The translations under genes and the position numbers were made by a program. A DNA stretch of 64,000 nucleotides, taken from Propionicimonas sp020161015. GTDB taxonomy: Bacteria; Actinomycetota; Actinomycetes; Propionibacteriales; Propionibacteriaceae. Numbering within the stretch: position 1 is the stretch's first letter; each line of letters begins with the position of its first letter. The stretch lies in NCBI RefSeq assembly GCF_964266745.1, contig NZ_CAXWGX010000028.1:1-64000 (forward strand), read 5' to 3'. Below are positions 32,970 to 41,572 of this stretch, piece by piece. The notes beneath the pieces were generated by a model. The model was given only the letters and a program-made list of their open reading frames with translations, did no database searches and was not told the DNA's origin.

Positions 32970-32976
32970 TCCGATC

Positions 32977-33966
32977 TCACTTTCTCGTGGTGGTTGCGAG
33001 CTTCTGGGTGGGCATGAGCCCGGCGACGCGTGCGGACACGGTGGGTCGCCAGATGTCGAGGGCGACGGCCAGCAGGATGATCGCGCCGATGGCGACGGAC
33101 TGAACCGAGGTGGAGACTGCGTTGAGGTTGAGGCCGTTCTGGACAACCACGATGATCAGCACACCGACGAGGGTGTTGACGATGTGGCCGCGGCCGCCCG
33201 CGAGACTGGCTCCGCCGACCACCGCTCCGGCGATGGCCAGCAGCTCGATGCCGGCGCCGTAGTTGGGTGAACCGGAGTTCAGGCGGGCCGCCAGCAGGAC
33301 GCCACCGATGCCGGTGCAGGCGCCGGCGGCCACATAGGCCAGCATCCGCACCCACTTCACGCGCACTCCGGACAGCCGCGCGGCCACTTCGTTGCCGCCG
33401 AGGGCATAGATCTCGCGGCCGAACTTCGTGAAGTTGAGCACGACCGTCGCCAGGGCGTAGAGCCCGACGACGTAGAAGAACGGCAGCGGGATACCGACGA
33501 GTTGCCCGTAGAACAGGTTGCCCAGTTCGGGGGAGAGGGAGAAGATCGGCGAGCCCGGCGGGACGGTGAGGGCGAGGCCCTTGTAGGCGCTCATCCCGGC
33601 GAGGGTCACGATGAAGGCCGGGATCCGGAGGTAGGCGACGAGGGTGCCGTTGAGCGCCCCCATGAGGGCCCCGAGGAGGATGGTCACGAGGACGGAGATC
33701 CACAGGGGCTGCCCGAGCGTCTTGATGGTGAGTGCCAGCACCATGGTGAGCACGGCGATCATGGATCCCGGGCTCAGGTCGATGCCGCCGGTGATGATGA
33801 CGATGGTCGCGCCCAGGGCAACCACGCTGAGCACGGCCACTTGCAGCGCGATGTTGCGGAAGTTCTCGGCACTCCAGAAGGAGGGTGTCGTGACCGCGAC
33901 TACCACGACGATCAGGACGAGTGCGGCGAGCGGCCCGGCGAACTCTGCGATGTTCAAGCGCTTCAT
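32977..33966 (-). CDS. CUT2 ABC transporter permease, RbsC-like
   Basis: 329 residues, about nine hydrophobic segments, with ATIVIITGGIDLSPGSMIAV near 55-74 and AVVGGASLAGGRGHI near 266-280. The start overlaps the ATPase stop by 4 bp. Only one permease gene is present, so it probably forms a homodimer, as RbsC does. Confidence 0.92.
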   Translation of the reverse strand: MKRLNIAEFAGPLAALVLIVVVVAVTTPSFWSAENFRNIALQVAVLSVVALGATIVIITGGIDLSPGSMIAVLTMVLALTIKTLGQPLWISVLVTILLGALMGALNGTLVAYLRIPAFIVTLAGMSAYKGLALTVPPGSPIFSLSPELGNLFYGQLVGIPLPFFYVVGLYALATVVLNFTKFGREIYALGGNEVAARLSGVRVKWVRMLAYVAAGACTGIGGVLLAARLNSGSPNYGAGIELLAIAGAVVGGASLAGGRGHIVNTLVGVLIIVVVQNGLNLNAVSTSVQSVAIGAIILLAVALDIWRPTVSARVAGLMPTQKLATTTRK

Positions 33967-35510
33967 GATGCGTGACTTTCCTGGTGGGTTGGGGAGTGGT
34001 GCTCGGCTTCGGTGGCGCTCACGAGGTCCGCGTGCCGGATCTGGTCGACGGCCTTCACGGCGGTGACGGTTCCGTGCCGGACCAGCGCGACGCGGTCGCT
34101 CATGGCCAGGAGCTCGTCGTGCGCAGAGCTGATCAGGATCACCGACTTGCCACTTCGGGTGAGGTCGTTGATGAGGTGGTAGACGGCGAGGCGGGCGCCG
34201 ACGTCGATGCCCTGGGTCGGTTCGTCGAAGATGACGATCTCTGCCTGGGCGAACAGCCAGCGGGCGATCAGGACCTTCTGCTGGTTTCCGCCGGAGATCA
34301 GGTTGACGAGTTTCGAGATGGCGGCCGGCGTGATCTCCAGGTCGCGGATGTAGCGGCCCGCCACGTCCCGCTCCGCCCCGTGGCTCAGGAGCACCCGGGG
34401 CGCGATGCCCCGGAGGTTGGCGATCGTCAGATTGGGGCCTGCGGAGAAGTTGAAGAAGAGGCCTTCGGACTTGCGGTTCTCCGGGACGAGCGCAATGCCT
34501 GCCTTGATCGCGTCGTGCGGGCTTCGAAGGTTCAGCGGACGCCCGTGGAGGAGGACCCGTCCGGTGGTGAGACGATCCGCGCCGAACACCGCGCGCGCAA
34601 TCTCCGTCCGTCCGGATCCGATCACTCCGCCCAGGCCGAGGACTTCGCCGCGACGCAGGTCGAAGCTGACGTCGTGGACGCGCTCCGCGGTCCCCGCGCC
34701 GCGCACCTCGAGCACGACCTCGTCGGTGCTGTTGTGCTCCTTGGGGAAGTGCTCGGAGACGTCGCTGCCGATCATCCGGGTGACGATGTCGTGGACGTTC
34801 TTCGCGGTTTCGCCGGGCGCGCTGACCACGCGGCCGTCCTTCAGGATGGTGAAGTCGTCGACCAGCCCCACGACCTCGTCGAGCCGGTGCGACACGTAGA
34901 GGATCGACACCCCCCGCGCGGCCATCCGGTGGAGGAAGCCGTGGAGAATGGCCACCTCGCCCTGGCCCAGCGCGGTGGTCGGCTCGTCCAGGATGAGCAG
35001 TTCCGCGTTCTGCGACAGGGCCTTGGCGATCTCGACGAGCTGCTGCTCCGCGACCGAGAGGTCGGCCACCTTCGTGTCCGGATCCAGTTCGAGGTCGAGC
35101 TGACGGAGTACCTCTTCCGCCTTCCGGCGCACCTGGCTCCAGTCGACGAGCCCGAGCCGGCGGGGGTGCCGGCCGAGGAAGATGTTCTCGGCCACCGTGA
35201 GTTGGGGCACGAGCGAGAACTCCTGGTACACCGTGGCCACCCCCGCTCGCCGGGCATCCGTGGGGCTGCCCAGCGAGACGAGGTGGCCGTTCTTCCTTAT
35301 CTCACCCTCGTCCGGAGCCTGCACTCCGGAGAGGATCTTGATGAGGGTGGACTTCCCGCAGCCGTTCTCACCCAGCAGGCCATGGATCTGGCCGGCCCTG
35401 AGCGTCAGGTTCACGCTGTCGTTCGCGCGCACCCCCGGGAACCGCTTCGTGATCCCGGTGAGCGCCCACAGCGGCGTGTCCAGCGGATGTGTGGCTGTCA
35501 TGGTCGTCAC
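33963..35510 (-). CDS. CUT2 ABC transporter ATP-binding protein, RbsA-like
   Basis: 515 residues with tandem ATPase domains: Walker A GENGCGKST at 47-55, Walker B LLILDEPTTALG, and in the second half ISGGNQQKVLIARW with FDEPTQGIDVGA. It couples ATP hydrolysis to the adjacent permease. It follows the binding-protein gene by 15 bp. ATG 35510 was taken; a Met three codons later is possible. Confidence 0.92.
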   Translation of the reverse strand: MTTMTATHPLDTPLWALTGITKRFPGVRANDSVNLTLRAGQIHGLLGENGCGKSTLIKILSGVQAPDEGEIRKNGHLVSLGSPTDARRAGVATVYQEFSLVPQLTVAENIFLGRHPRRLGLVDWSQVRRKAEEVLRQLDLELDPDTKVADLSVAEQQLVEIAKALSQNAELLILDEPTTALGQGEVAILHGFLHRMAARGVSILYVSHRLDEVVGLVDDFTILKDGRVVSAPGETAKNVHDIVTRMIGSDVSEHFPKEHNSTDEVVLEVRGAGTAERVHDVSFDLRRGEVLGLGGVIGSGRTEIARAVFGADRLTTGRVLLHGRPLNLRSPHDAIKAGIALVPENRKSEGLFFNFSAGPNLTIANLRGIAPRVLLSHGAERDVAGRYIRDLEITPAAISKLVNLISGGNQQKVLIARWLFAQAEIVIFDEPTQGIDVGARLAVYHLINDLTRSGKSVILISSAHDELLAMSDRVALVRHGTVTAVKAVDQIRHADLVSATEAEHHSPTHQESHAS

Positions 35511-35525
35511 CCTCTTGTGCGTCGG

Positions 35526-36647
35526 TCAGTACTTCTTGGACGGCTTGGGGTACAGGTCGGCAGGGTTCTGCAGGATCGTGACCGCGTTGTCCTTGGTGAC
35601 GATCTCGGTGGGCGAGTTGACGTAGCCACCCGTCGACTTCTTGTTCAGGAGGTCGACGACGAACTGGCCGGCAACGCGGCCCATCTTCACCGGGTTGGTG
35701 TTGGTCGTGGCGGTGACGCCGTCCCCGTTCGCGATGCTCTCGATGGCGGCGGTGTCACCGTCGTAACCGAGGACCATGAGGTCGCTGCGACCCAGGGTCT
35801 TGCCGGCGAGCGCCGCACCCTCGGCCATGTAGTCGTTCGAGGCGTACAGCACCTGGATGTCCGGGTTCGCCTGGAGGAGGTCCATGGCCGCGGTGTTGCC
35901 CTTGTCGACGCTCCAGCCGCCGTTCACCCGGGCCTTGAGCTTCCAGGACGTGCCCTTGATGCCGTCCTCGAAGCCGCCCGCCCGCTCCGTGGCGAGGTAG
36001 CTCGGCTCGCCGTCCAGGATGCCGACGGTGCGCGCCTCACCGTTCACCGACTTCACAGCCCACTCGGCGAGCGCCTTGTTGGCCACCCGCTGGGTAACGC
36101 CGACCACGCCATGCACGGGGGTCGGGTAGTTGGGGATGTCGGAGTTGATGATCACGACCACCTTGCCGGCGTCCACGGCCTTCTTCACCAGCGGGGCGAG
36201 GGAGTGTTCGTCGAAGCTGATCAGGAGGATGGCGTCGACATCGGCCCGGGAGGTGACGTCCTGGAGCATGCCCAGCTGGGCCGCCTGGTCGCTTCCCGCG
36301 TAGGGCGACAGCATGAAGGTGTTGATCCCCGGCACGGTCTTGAGCCCCTCGAAGAGGGCGACGTGGTAGTTGAACTCGGTGCCCATCGGAAGGTAGGCGA
36401 TCGTGGGCGTCCCGCCCTTGTAGGAGATGTTGTCCAGGGTCGCCTGGGACCCGCTGTCCAGCGCCGTGGGTGCGGGGTACTCGATCGGGCCGGACGCAGT
36501 CGCGACGGACGTCGCGTCCGGCGTCGCGGGTGAATTGCTGGCTGGGGACTGGCCTCCGGGTGCTGCCGAACACGCGGCAAGTCCGAGGACTACCGCCGCG
36601 ATCGCAGCGGAGTAAGCCAGTCGAAGGGGCTTGGGCTTGAGAGCCAT
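35526..36647 (-). CDS. CUT2 sugar-binding lipoprotein
   Basis: 373 residues. Lipobox LGLAAC with Cys26, then a Ser/Pro/Ala/Thr-rich linker to about residue 70 and a periplasmic-binding-protein type 1 fold (SYKGGTPTIAYLPMGTEF onward). The GYDGDTAAIESI segment near 293 is typical of ribose/xylose-type binders. First gene of the leftward operon. The ligand cannot be predicted from sequence alone; the epimerase, SDR and kinase downstream suggest a rare monosaccharide or sugar acid. Confidence 0.88.
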   Translation of the reverse strand: MALKPKPLRLAYSAAIAAVVLGLAACSAAPGGQSPASNSPATPDATSVATASGPIEYPAPTALDSGSQATLDNISYKGGTPTIAYLPMGTEFNYHVALFEGLKTVPGINTFMLSPYAGSDQAAQLGMLQDVTSRADVDAILLISFDEHSLAPLVKKAVDAGKVVVIINSDIPNYPTPVHGVVGVTQRVANKALAEWAVKSVNGEARTVGILDGEPSYLATERAGGFEDGIKGTSWKLKARVNGGWSVDKGNTAAMDLLQANPDIQVLYASNDYMAEGAALAGKTLGRSDLMVLGYDGDTAAIESIANGDGVTATTNTNPVKMGRVAGQFVVDLLNKKSTGGYVNSPTEIVTKDNAVTILQNPADLYPKPSKKY

Positions 36648-36736
36648 TCGGAACCTCCGGATTTGTGCGCCGTCCTTGGCGCTTCAGCTGGCGAGGGACG
36701 TCCAGGTCGGTTCGTCCCGCACCGTCAAGTGTTGTA

Positions 36737-36748
36737 CAGAAAGTTCTG
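36737..36748. promoter_or_regulatory. Palindrome CAGAA-AG-TTCTG in the promoter of the leftward operon
   Basis: Read on the minus strand, TTGACG lies just upstream and TACAAC just downstream with 15 bp between them, so the palindrome falls in the spacer of a possible -35/-10 pair. The spacing is short, so the promoter call is tentative; a repressor bound here would block transcription of the transporter operon. Confidence 0.4.
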
Positions 36749-36790
36749 CGACGTCAAGACTCAAACGTGGGAGTTCCTGCGAAGATGGGA

Positions 36791-36826
36791 CGCCCCGTGT
36801 GGCCAAAGGAGTAACCACACGGGGCG
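36791..36826. terminator. Stem-loop terminator downstream of the RpiR gene
   Basis: Perfect 12-bp stem CGCCCCGTGTGG / CCACACGGGGCG (36791-36802, 36815-36826) with a 12-nt loop. A short T-run follows on the + strand. It lies about 200 bp after the RpiR stop and insulates it from the next operon. Confidence 0.65.
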
Positions 36827-37022
36827 TTTCGGCTGTCGTGCGCCGCGCTGGGGGCGCCCTGGCCGCACGTGCGGTGCGGCTGGACTGTGCGTCCTGTCCG
36901 ACGAGCCTCAGCCAGCGTGCCACGAAGGTTTCGCCGTTTCAAGGCGTCATCGTGGGAGATTCTGCGATTTGGTGCCCCGAGCGGGCGATCACGCCCACCC
37001 GGTCGCGGTGGGGGAAGGGCGG

Positions 37023-37928
37023 CTAGACCCTGGACTGCTTGATTCCGGCGGCGTACGTCTCCTGGAGGTGCGCGAGCGTGTCATCGAACCGCCGAGCTGC
37101 GAAGGCGGCATACAGGACGTCGATGACGAGCAGCTGGCCCCACTTCGCTGCGACCGACTCTCCGTACAGCGCGCCCCCGGACGGGGTCGCGGACGTGAAG
37201 AGCACCGCTTCGGCACTCTTCGCCGCAGGGGAATCGGGGCCCGAGGTGATGGCCAGGGTCTTGGCGCCGTGCGCGCGTGCTTGCCGGATCACCTCCACGA
37301 TCGTGGCGGAACGGCCGGAGTCGCTCAGGGCGATCACGAGATCGCCGGCGCCCACGATCGTGGCGAGCATGGCCTGGAGGCTCTGGTCGCGGTACAGCGC
37401 ACAGCGCTTGCCTGCCCGGATGAAGCGCATGACGCCCTCTTCTGCGGCGATGCTGGACGATCCCATGCAGGCGAAGGTGATCAGGTTGGCATCGTCGATC
37501 ATCCGGATCGCGGCCTCGAGTGCACCCGGGTCGAGGCGCTGTGCGGTCTGCTGGAGGGACTGGGAGCTGTTGATGGTGATCTTGCGGACGATGTCGTCCA
37601 CGGGATCGTCCTTGGCCAGGCCGTTGTACACGTACTCCGCTTCGGGGGCGTGGTTCGCCACCCGGCTCGCATACGCAGCTTCGGTGATGCCGAGCCGGAG
37701 TTCGCGGTAGCTGCCGAAGTCCAGCTCGCGCGCGAACCGGGAGACGGTGGACTCGGCCACGTCGGCCGTCTTGGCCAGCGTCGTGATGCTCATCAGGCGG
37801 GCCGTCTCGGGATCGCGCAGGATCAGCTCTCCGACCTGCCGAAGGGCCGCCGGCATGTACGGCAGCTTCGCGGCGATCCGGTGCAACACAGGCGCGTCGG
37901 TATCGCTGGGCTCTCGGACGTCGCTCAT
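37023..37928 (-). CDS. RpiR-family transcriptional regulator (HTH plus SIS domain)
   Basis: 301 residues. An N-terminal RpiR-type HTH (PYMPAALRQVGELILRDPE, then TLAKTADVAESTVSRFARELDF, about 22-72) is followed by a SIS sugar-phosphate-binding domain (about 125-265, with ACMGSSSIAAEEG and ALSDSGRSATIVEV). The ATG at 37928 is supported by AGAGGAAGG 12 bp upstream. It sits between two outward-facing catabolic operons and is divergent from the rightward one. Such regulators sense a phosphorylated sugar intermediate, which implies that the pathway goes through a sugar phosphate made by one of the two FGGY kinases. Confidence 0.88.
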   Translation of the reverse strand: MSDVREPSDTDAPVLHRIAAKLPYMPAALRQVGELILRDPETARLMSITTLAKTADVAESTVSRFARELDFGSYRELRLGITEAAYASRVANHAPEAEYVYNGLAKDDPVDDIVRKITINSSQSLQQTAQRLDPGALEAAIRMIDDANLITFACMGSSSIAAEEGVMRFIRAGKRCALYRDQSLQAMLATIVGAGDLVIALSDSGRSATIVEVIRQARAHGAKTLAITSGPDSPAAKSAEAVLFTSATPSGGALYGESVAAKWGQLLVIDVLYAAFAARRFDDTLAHLQETYAAGIKQSRV

Positions 37929-37972
37929 GTGCAGACCTTCCTCTCGCGGGTGCACTCCCAGCAGGGTAAACC

Positions 37973-37983
37973 GAAGAAACTTC
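37973..37983. promoter_or_regulatory. GAA-N5-TTC inverted repeat, candidate RpiR site
   Basis: GAAGAAACTTC lies 45 bp upstream of the RpiR start. A second site with the same spacing, GAAAAATCTTC, lies at 38019-38029 inside the promoter of the rightward operon. Two like sites 46 bp apart in the 113-bp divergent gap fit autoregulation plus control of the catabolic operon. Confidence 0.4.
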
Positions 37984-38006
37984 TTTCGCGGGGACGTCGG
38001 AGGGGG

Positions 38007-38036
38007 TTGACAGGAATCGAAAAATCTTCCATGCTA
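38007..38036 (+). promoter_or_regulatory. Promoter of the rightward catabolic operon, leaderless start
   Basis: TTGACA at 38007-38012 is a consensus -35; ATGCTA at 38031-38036 (18-bp spacer) is the likely -10. Transcription would begin at about 38042, which is the GTG start codon itself, so the message is probably leaderless, a common arrangement in actinobacteria. The GAA-N5-TTC repeat (38019-38029) is in the spacer. Confidence 0.6.
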
Positions 38037-38041
38037 CCGAC

Positions 38042-38977
38042 GTGACGTCGAAACTACCGCCAACGCCGGCGAGTGCGGAGGAAACTCTCCTGCCTGCCGC
38101 GACCCACCAGTCCCGGTTCCCCCGGCGGCTGAAGGCGGACGCGGCGGTTGACGTCGGACTGCTGCGCGGGCCGCTTCGTCCCATAGGTAAGGCGTTGGTC
38201 TGGCTCGGCGCGGCCGGCTTCGGCCTGCTCTTCGACGGTCGGCTGGTGCTGATCGACCCGTACCTCTCGGACAGCCTGGCGGCGAAGTACCAGGGGAGGC
38301 TCTTCCCCCACGCGAGGCTCTTCCCGCCGCCGATCGCGGCAGCGGAGATCGGCGATGCCGACGCCGTGCTCATCACCCACGGGCACACCGATCACCTGGA
38401 CCCATGGACGATCAGGGACCTGGCGTGCCGGACCTCCACACGCTTCATCGTCCCGCGCGCCTGCCAGGAACTCGCGCTCGAGCGCGGCGTGCCGGAGCAG
38501 TGCCTCACCGGCGTGGCCGACGGAGACGTGGTCCGGGTCGACGGGCTCACCGTCACGGTGCTGCCCTCAGCCCACGAGGCGCTGGCGACCGACGCGCGCG
38601 GCGACCACCTGGCCCTCGGCTACGTCATCGACACGGGCGGCACCCGGATCTACCACTCAGGAGACTGTGTGCCCTACCCGGGCCTGGCCGACCGGCTTCG
38701 CGACCTCGCGGTGGACATCGCCCTCCTGCCGATCAATGGCCGCGACGAGTACCGCACGAGCAACGGCGTGCCCGGCAACTTCACGGTCGCCGAGGCGGTC
38801 CAGCTGTGTCGCGACGCGGCGATCCCCGAGTTGCTGTGCCACCACTTCGGGCTCTTCGACTTCAACACCATCCCGCCCTCGGTGGCGCTGGCCTACCTGT
38901 CGGCCGTCGACGACCTCGGGTGGACCCTGCCGGCGGTCGGCGCCGGCTTCGTCATCCAGCAGGAGGCTTCATCGTGA
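38042..38977 (+). CDS. UlaG-like metallo-beta-lactamase-fold hydrolase (candidate lactonase)
   Basis: 311 residues. MBL-fold zinc motif THGHTDH at 112-118 (His113, His115, Asp117, His118), SAHEA and YHSGDC later, and DFN near 286 after HHFG. The pattern is that of UlaG-type proteins (L-ascorbate-6-phosphate lactonase), not of DNA-processing MBLs. In this operon a sugar-lactone or sugar-lactone-phosphate hydrolase would make chemical sense between a dehydrogenase and an aldolase. The GTG at 38042 lies directly at the predicted transcription start. The first 45 residues are polar and variable, so a later start is possible. Confidence 0.78.
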   Translation: MTSKLPPTPASAEETLLPAATHQSRFPRRLKADAAVDVGLLRGPLRPIGKALVWLGAAGFGLLFDGRLVLIDPYLSDSLAAKYQGRLFPHARLFPPPIAAAEIGDADAVLITHGHTDHLDPWTIRDLACRTSTRFIVPRACQELALERGVPEQCLTGVADGDVVRVDGLTVTVLPSAHEALATDARGDHLALGYVIDTGGTRIYHSGDCVPYPGLADRLRDLAVDIALLPINGRDEYRTSNGVPGNFTVAEAVQLCRDAAIPELLCHHFGLFDFNTIPPSVALAYLSAVDDLGWTLPAVGAGFVIQQEASS

Positions 38978-39612
38978 CCGTTCCCCTGACCGACGTGCTC
39001 CGCAGCGTGCGGGTCGTCCCCGTCGTGGCGATCGACGACGCCGAGGACGCGGTCCCGCTCGCCCGCGCGCTCGCCGACGGCGGCCTGCCCGTCATCGAGG
39101 TCACCTTCCGGACCGACGCCGCGGAGGAGTCGATCAGGAGGATCTCGGCCGAGTGCCCGGACGTGGAGGTCGGCGCCGGCACCATCCTCACCCCGGTCCA
39201 GGCGCGGGCGGCGAAGGCGGCCGGGGCCCGCTTCGGGGTCAGCCCCGGCTTCAACCCGGTCGTTGTGGCGGAGTGCCTGGAGATCGGTCTGCCGATCGTC
39301 CCCGGCGTCAACTCGCCCAGCGGGGTGGAGGAGGGGCTCTCGCTCGGCCTGAACCTGCTCAAGTTCTTCCCCGCGGTCCCCTCCGGCGGGCTCCCGATGG
39401 TGTCGGCCCTGGCTGGACCGTACCCACAGGTGTCCTTCATGCCCACCGGCGGCATCACGGAGGCCACGCTGGGGGAGTGGCTCGCCCAGCCGAACGTGGC
39501 CGCGGTGGGTGGCACCTGGATAGCGCCCCGGAGCGCGCTGACGCACAAGGACTTCGCCGGCATCACAGCGCGGGCACGAGCTGCCCGCGAGCTGGCCCAA
39601 AACCAACACTGA
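38974..39612 (+). CDS. KDPG-type (2-keto-3-deoxy-sugar acid) aldolase
   Basis: 212 residues of the class I KDPG/KHG aldolase family, which splits 2-keto-3-deoxy sugar acids (or phosphates) into pyruvate and an aldehyde. The catalytic set is complete: Glu42 and Arg46 in IEVTFR, and Schiff-base Lys130 in LLKFFPA. The residue after FPA is Val where Glu is usual. GTG 38974 overlaps the previous stop. A paralogue at 52248 lacks the lysine. No dehydratase of the IlvD/Edd or enolase type is present in the operon, so the source of its keto-deoxy substrate is unclear. Confidence 0.88.
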   Translation: MTVPLTDVLRSVRVVPVVAIDDAEDAVPLARALADGGLPVIEVTFRTDAAEESIRRISAECPDVEVGAGTILTPVQARAAKAAGARFGVSPGFNPVVVAECLEIGLPIVPGVNSPSGVEEGLSLGLNLLKFFPAVPSGGLPMVSALAGPYPQVSFMPTGGITEATLGEWLAQPNVAAVGGTWIAPRSALTHKDFAGITARARAARELAQNQH

Positions 39613-39625
39613 GAGGAAGCACCCC

Positions 39626-40474
39626 ATGAGCACGACCGAATTCATCCCCAACTACGTCCCGGTGCAGGGCACGGCACTCGCGGGGAAGGTCGCCGTGGTG
39701 ACGGGCGCCGCATCCGGCATCGGCGAGGCCGTCGCCCGGACCTTCGCCGCCAACAAGGCCAAGGTCCTCCTGGTCGACCTCGACGCCGACCGGCTCGGCC
39801 AGGTCGTCGAGGAGATCCGCACGCACGGCTGGGAGGCCGAGGGCTTCGTCGGCGACGTCACCAGCGAGGAGACCGTCATCGAGTTCTTCGAGAAGGCCAG
39901 GGGCTGGGGGTCGGTCGACCTGCTGGTGAACAGTGCGGGCCGCGACTCCCTCGCCCCCCCGGTGACCCAGGTGACCCTCGACGAGTGGAACAAGACCATC
40001 GGCCCGAACTTGACCGGTGTCTTCCTGTGCTGCCGCGAGGCGTTCCGGATCATGGAGACCCAGCCCACCGGCGGCCGGATCATGAACATGGGCTCATCCT
40101 CGACCAGGATCGCCTCCGGTCCGGGCCACAGCCCCTACCGGGCGTCCAAGCACGGCATGCTCGGCTTCAGCAAGAACATCCTGCTCGAGGGCAAGGACAA
40201 GAAGATCGGCGTCACGGTCATCAACCCCTCGCACGTCGCCACCCCGATGACCCAGATCATCGACACCGGGCTGTACGACGGCGACCTGCCGGCCTACATC
40301 GACGGGTGGCTGGACGAGAAGGAGATGAAGGAGGGCATCTACGCCAGCTGCATCGACGTCTCCAACGTCGCGGAGGTCACCCTCTGGGTCGCCACCCGCA
40401 CCCCGGACGTCACCGTGCCGACGATCTCGCTCTACCCGACGCACAAGGCACACCGCTACGGCATGGAGGTCTGA
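39626..40474 (+). CDS. Short-chain dehydrogenase/reductase
   Basis: 282 residues. Cofactor site VTGAASGIGEAVA (25-37 region), then LVDLD after the second strand, which favours NAD; NSAGRDS; catalytic YRASK pair. The 20-residue N-terminal extension (up to GTALAGK) and the internal acidic loop DGWLDEKEMKEG are not seen in the two other SDRs here, so this is a separate subfamily. Probably oxidises a sugar, polyol or hydroxy acid in the same pathway as the following MDR enzymes. Strong RBS GAGAGGAAG. Confidence 0.85.
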   Translation: MSTTEFIPNYVPVQGTALAGKVAVVTGAASGIGEAVARTFAANKAKVLLVDLDADRLGQVVEEIRTHGWEAEGFVGDVTSEETVIEFFEKARGWGSVDLLVNSAGRDSLAPPVTQVTLDEWNKTIGPNLTGVFLCCREAFRIMETQPTGGRIMNMGSSSTRIASGPGHSPYRASKHGMLGFSKNILLEGKDKKIGVTVINPSHVATPMTQIIDTGLYDGDLPAYIDGWLDEKEMKEGIYASCIDVSNVAEVTLWVATRTPDVTVPTISLYPTHKAHRYGMEV

Positions 40475-40478
40475 GCCG

Positions 40479-41570
40479 ATGAAGGCAGCTGTGGTCGCCG
40501 CGCCCGGCGTCCTCGACTACACCGACGTGCCCGAGCCGGCGCCCTTCGGGGAACGGCCGGTCCGGGTCCGCGTCGGTGGTGTGGGGCTGTGCGGGTCCGA
40601 CCTGCTCAGGTACGCCCACGGGACCGCCTACCACTACCCCCTGGTCCTCGGGCACGAGTTCTCGGGGATCGTGGAGGAGCCCGCGCCCGGTGGCCGTCTC
40701 GCCGCCGGTGACCGGGTGGCGGTCTTCCCGCTCCTGCCGAGACCGGACGATCCGTTCACCGAGGTGGGTGACTGGGCGCTGGGCAGCGACTACGACTACT
40801 TCGGTTCCCGCCGCGACGGAGGGATGGTCGAGTGGCTCTGGGTGCCGGAACGCAACCTCGTCCCGGTGCCCGCGGACCTGCCGCTGCTCGTCGCGGCGAC
40901 CGTCGAGCCCGCTGCCGTCGCCCTGCACGCCGTACGCAAGCTCACCGTCCCGCCGGCCGGGGTGGCGCTGGTCATCGGTGCCGGCCCGATCGGGGCGTTC
41001 GCGGCGCAATGGCTGCGCGTCCTCGGCTGGACGCGCGTGCTGGTCGCGGACGTCGACCCGCGCAAGCGCGCGGTGATGGAGCGCCTCGGCTTCGAGACGA
41101 TCGCCGCCGAGCAGGGGGATGCCGTCGAGCTGGCCCGGGCCGCCAACGGCGGCAGTGGTGTCGACGCGGCCGTCGAGGCCAGCGGGTTCCCGCAGACGTT
41201 CCTCCAGTGCCTCGAGGTCGCAGGGCCGCACGGCCAGGTCCTGGTCCTCGGTGACCTCAAGGGCGACGCGACCATCCCGCGCGCGCTCATCTCCTCCCTC
41301 ATCCGGAGGGAGCTGACCGTCCTCGGCACCTGGAACTCCCAGATCACCCCGCAGGGCCGGAGCGAGTGGGACATGGTCGTGCACCACCTCGCGGCCGGCA
41401 CGGTCCAGAGCGTCCCGCTCATCTCGCACGCCCCTGCTCTCGCCGAGGTTCCGGACGTGATGGCCGCCATGGCCGAGCGCCGGATCTGGACGAACAAGGT
41501 CGTGGTGGCCGTGGCCGAGGAGGCCCGCGGCGAGGCCGCGGCACTGCACATCACCGAAGGAGAGGACTGA
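40479..41570 (+). CDS. Zinc-type (MDR) alcohol/polyol dehydrogenase without structural zinc site
   Basis: 363 residues. Catalytic zinc ligands Cys38 (GLCGSD) and His59-Glu60 (LGHEF), and the NAD fold VIGAGPIGAFAAQW near 168-181. The lobe that normally carries four cysteines for structural zinc (after GDRVAVFPLL) has none, unlike the next gene. Related by pattern to galactitol-1-phosphate, sorbitol and L-idonate dehydrogenases. It begins 4 bp after the SDR gene. Confidence 0.85.
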   Translation: MKAAVVAAPGVLDYTDVPEPAPFGERPVRVRVGGVGLCGSDLLRYAHGTAYHYPLVLGHEFSGIVEEPAPGGRLAAGDRVAVFPLLPRPDDPFTEVGDWALGSDYDYFGSRRDGGMVEWLWVPERNLVPVPADLPLLVAATVEPAAVALHAVRKLTVPPAGVALVIGAGPIGAFAAQWLRVLGWTRVLVADVDPRKRAVMERLGFETIAAEQGDAVELARAANGGSGVDAAVEASGFPQTFLQCLEVAGPHGQVLVLGDLKGDATIPRALISSLIRRELTVLGTWNSQITPQGRSEWDMVVHHLAAGTVQSVPLISHAPALAEVPDVMAAMAERRIWTNKVVVAVAEEARGEAAALHITEGED

Positions 41571-41572
41571 CC

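Larger units (their letters stand above)
36648..37022. other. 375-bp gene-free promoter/terminator region upstream of the leftward operon
   Basis: No convincing ORF. It holds the promoter of the binding-protein operon, a short palindrome (36737-36748), a strong stem-loop (36791-36826), and a repeated 17-bp element: CGTGGGAGTTCCTGCGA at 36766-36782 and CGTGGGAGATTCTGCGA at 36951-36967 (15 of 17 identical). The element's spacing of 185 bp suggests two binding sites for one factor; the neighbouring RpiR protein is a candidate. Confidence 0.6.

Noticed and set aside
33972..36533. 853-codon plus-strand open frame opposite the leftward ABC genes
   Set aside because: Low-complexity Gly/Val/Arg/Asp sequence typical of antisense frames; opposite to clear ATPase and binding-protein genes.
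36648..37022. Riboswitch or small protein gene in the gap
   Set aside because: No known riboswitch core was recognised and no frame has an RBS plus conserved-looking codons; the hairpin and repeats are reported instead.
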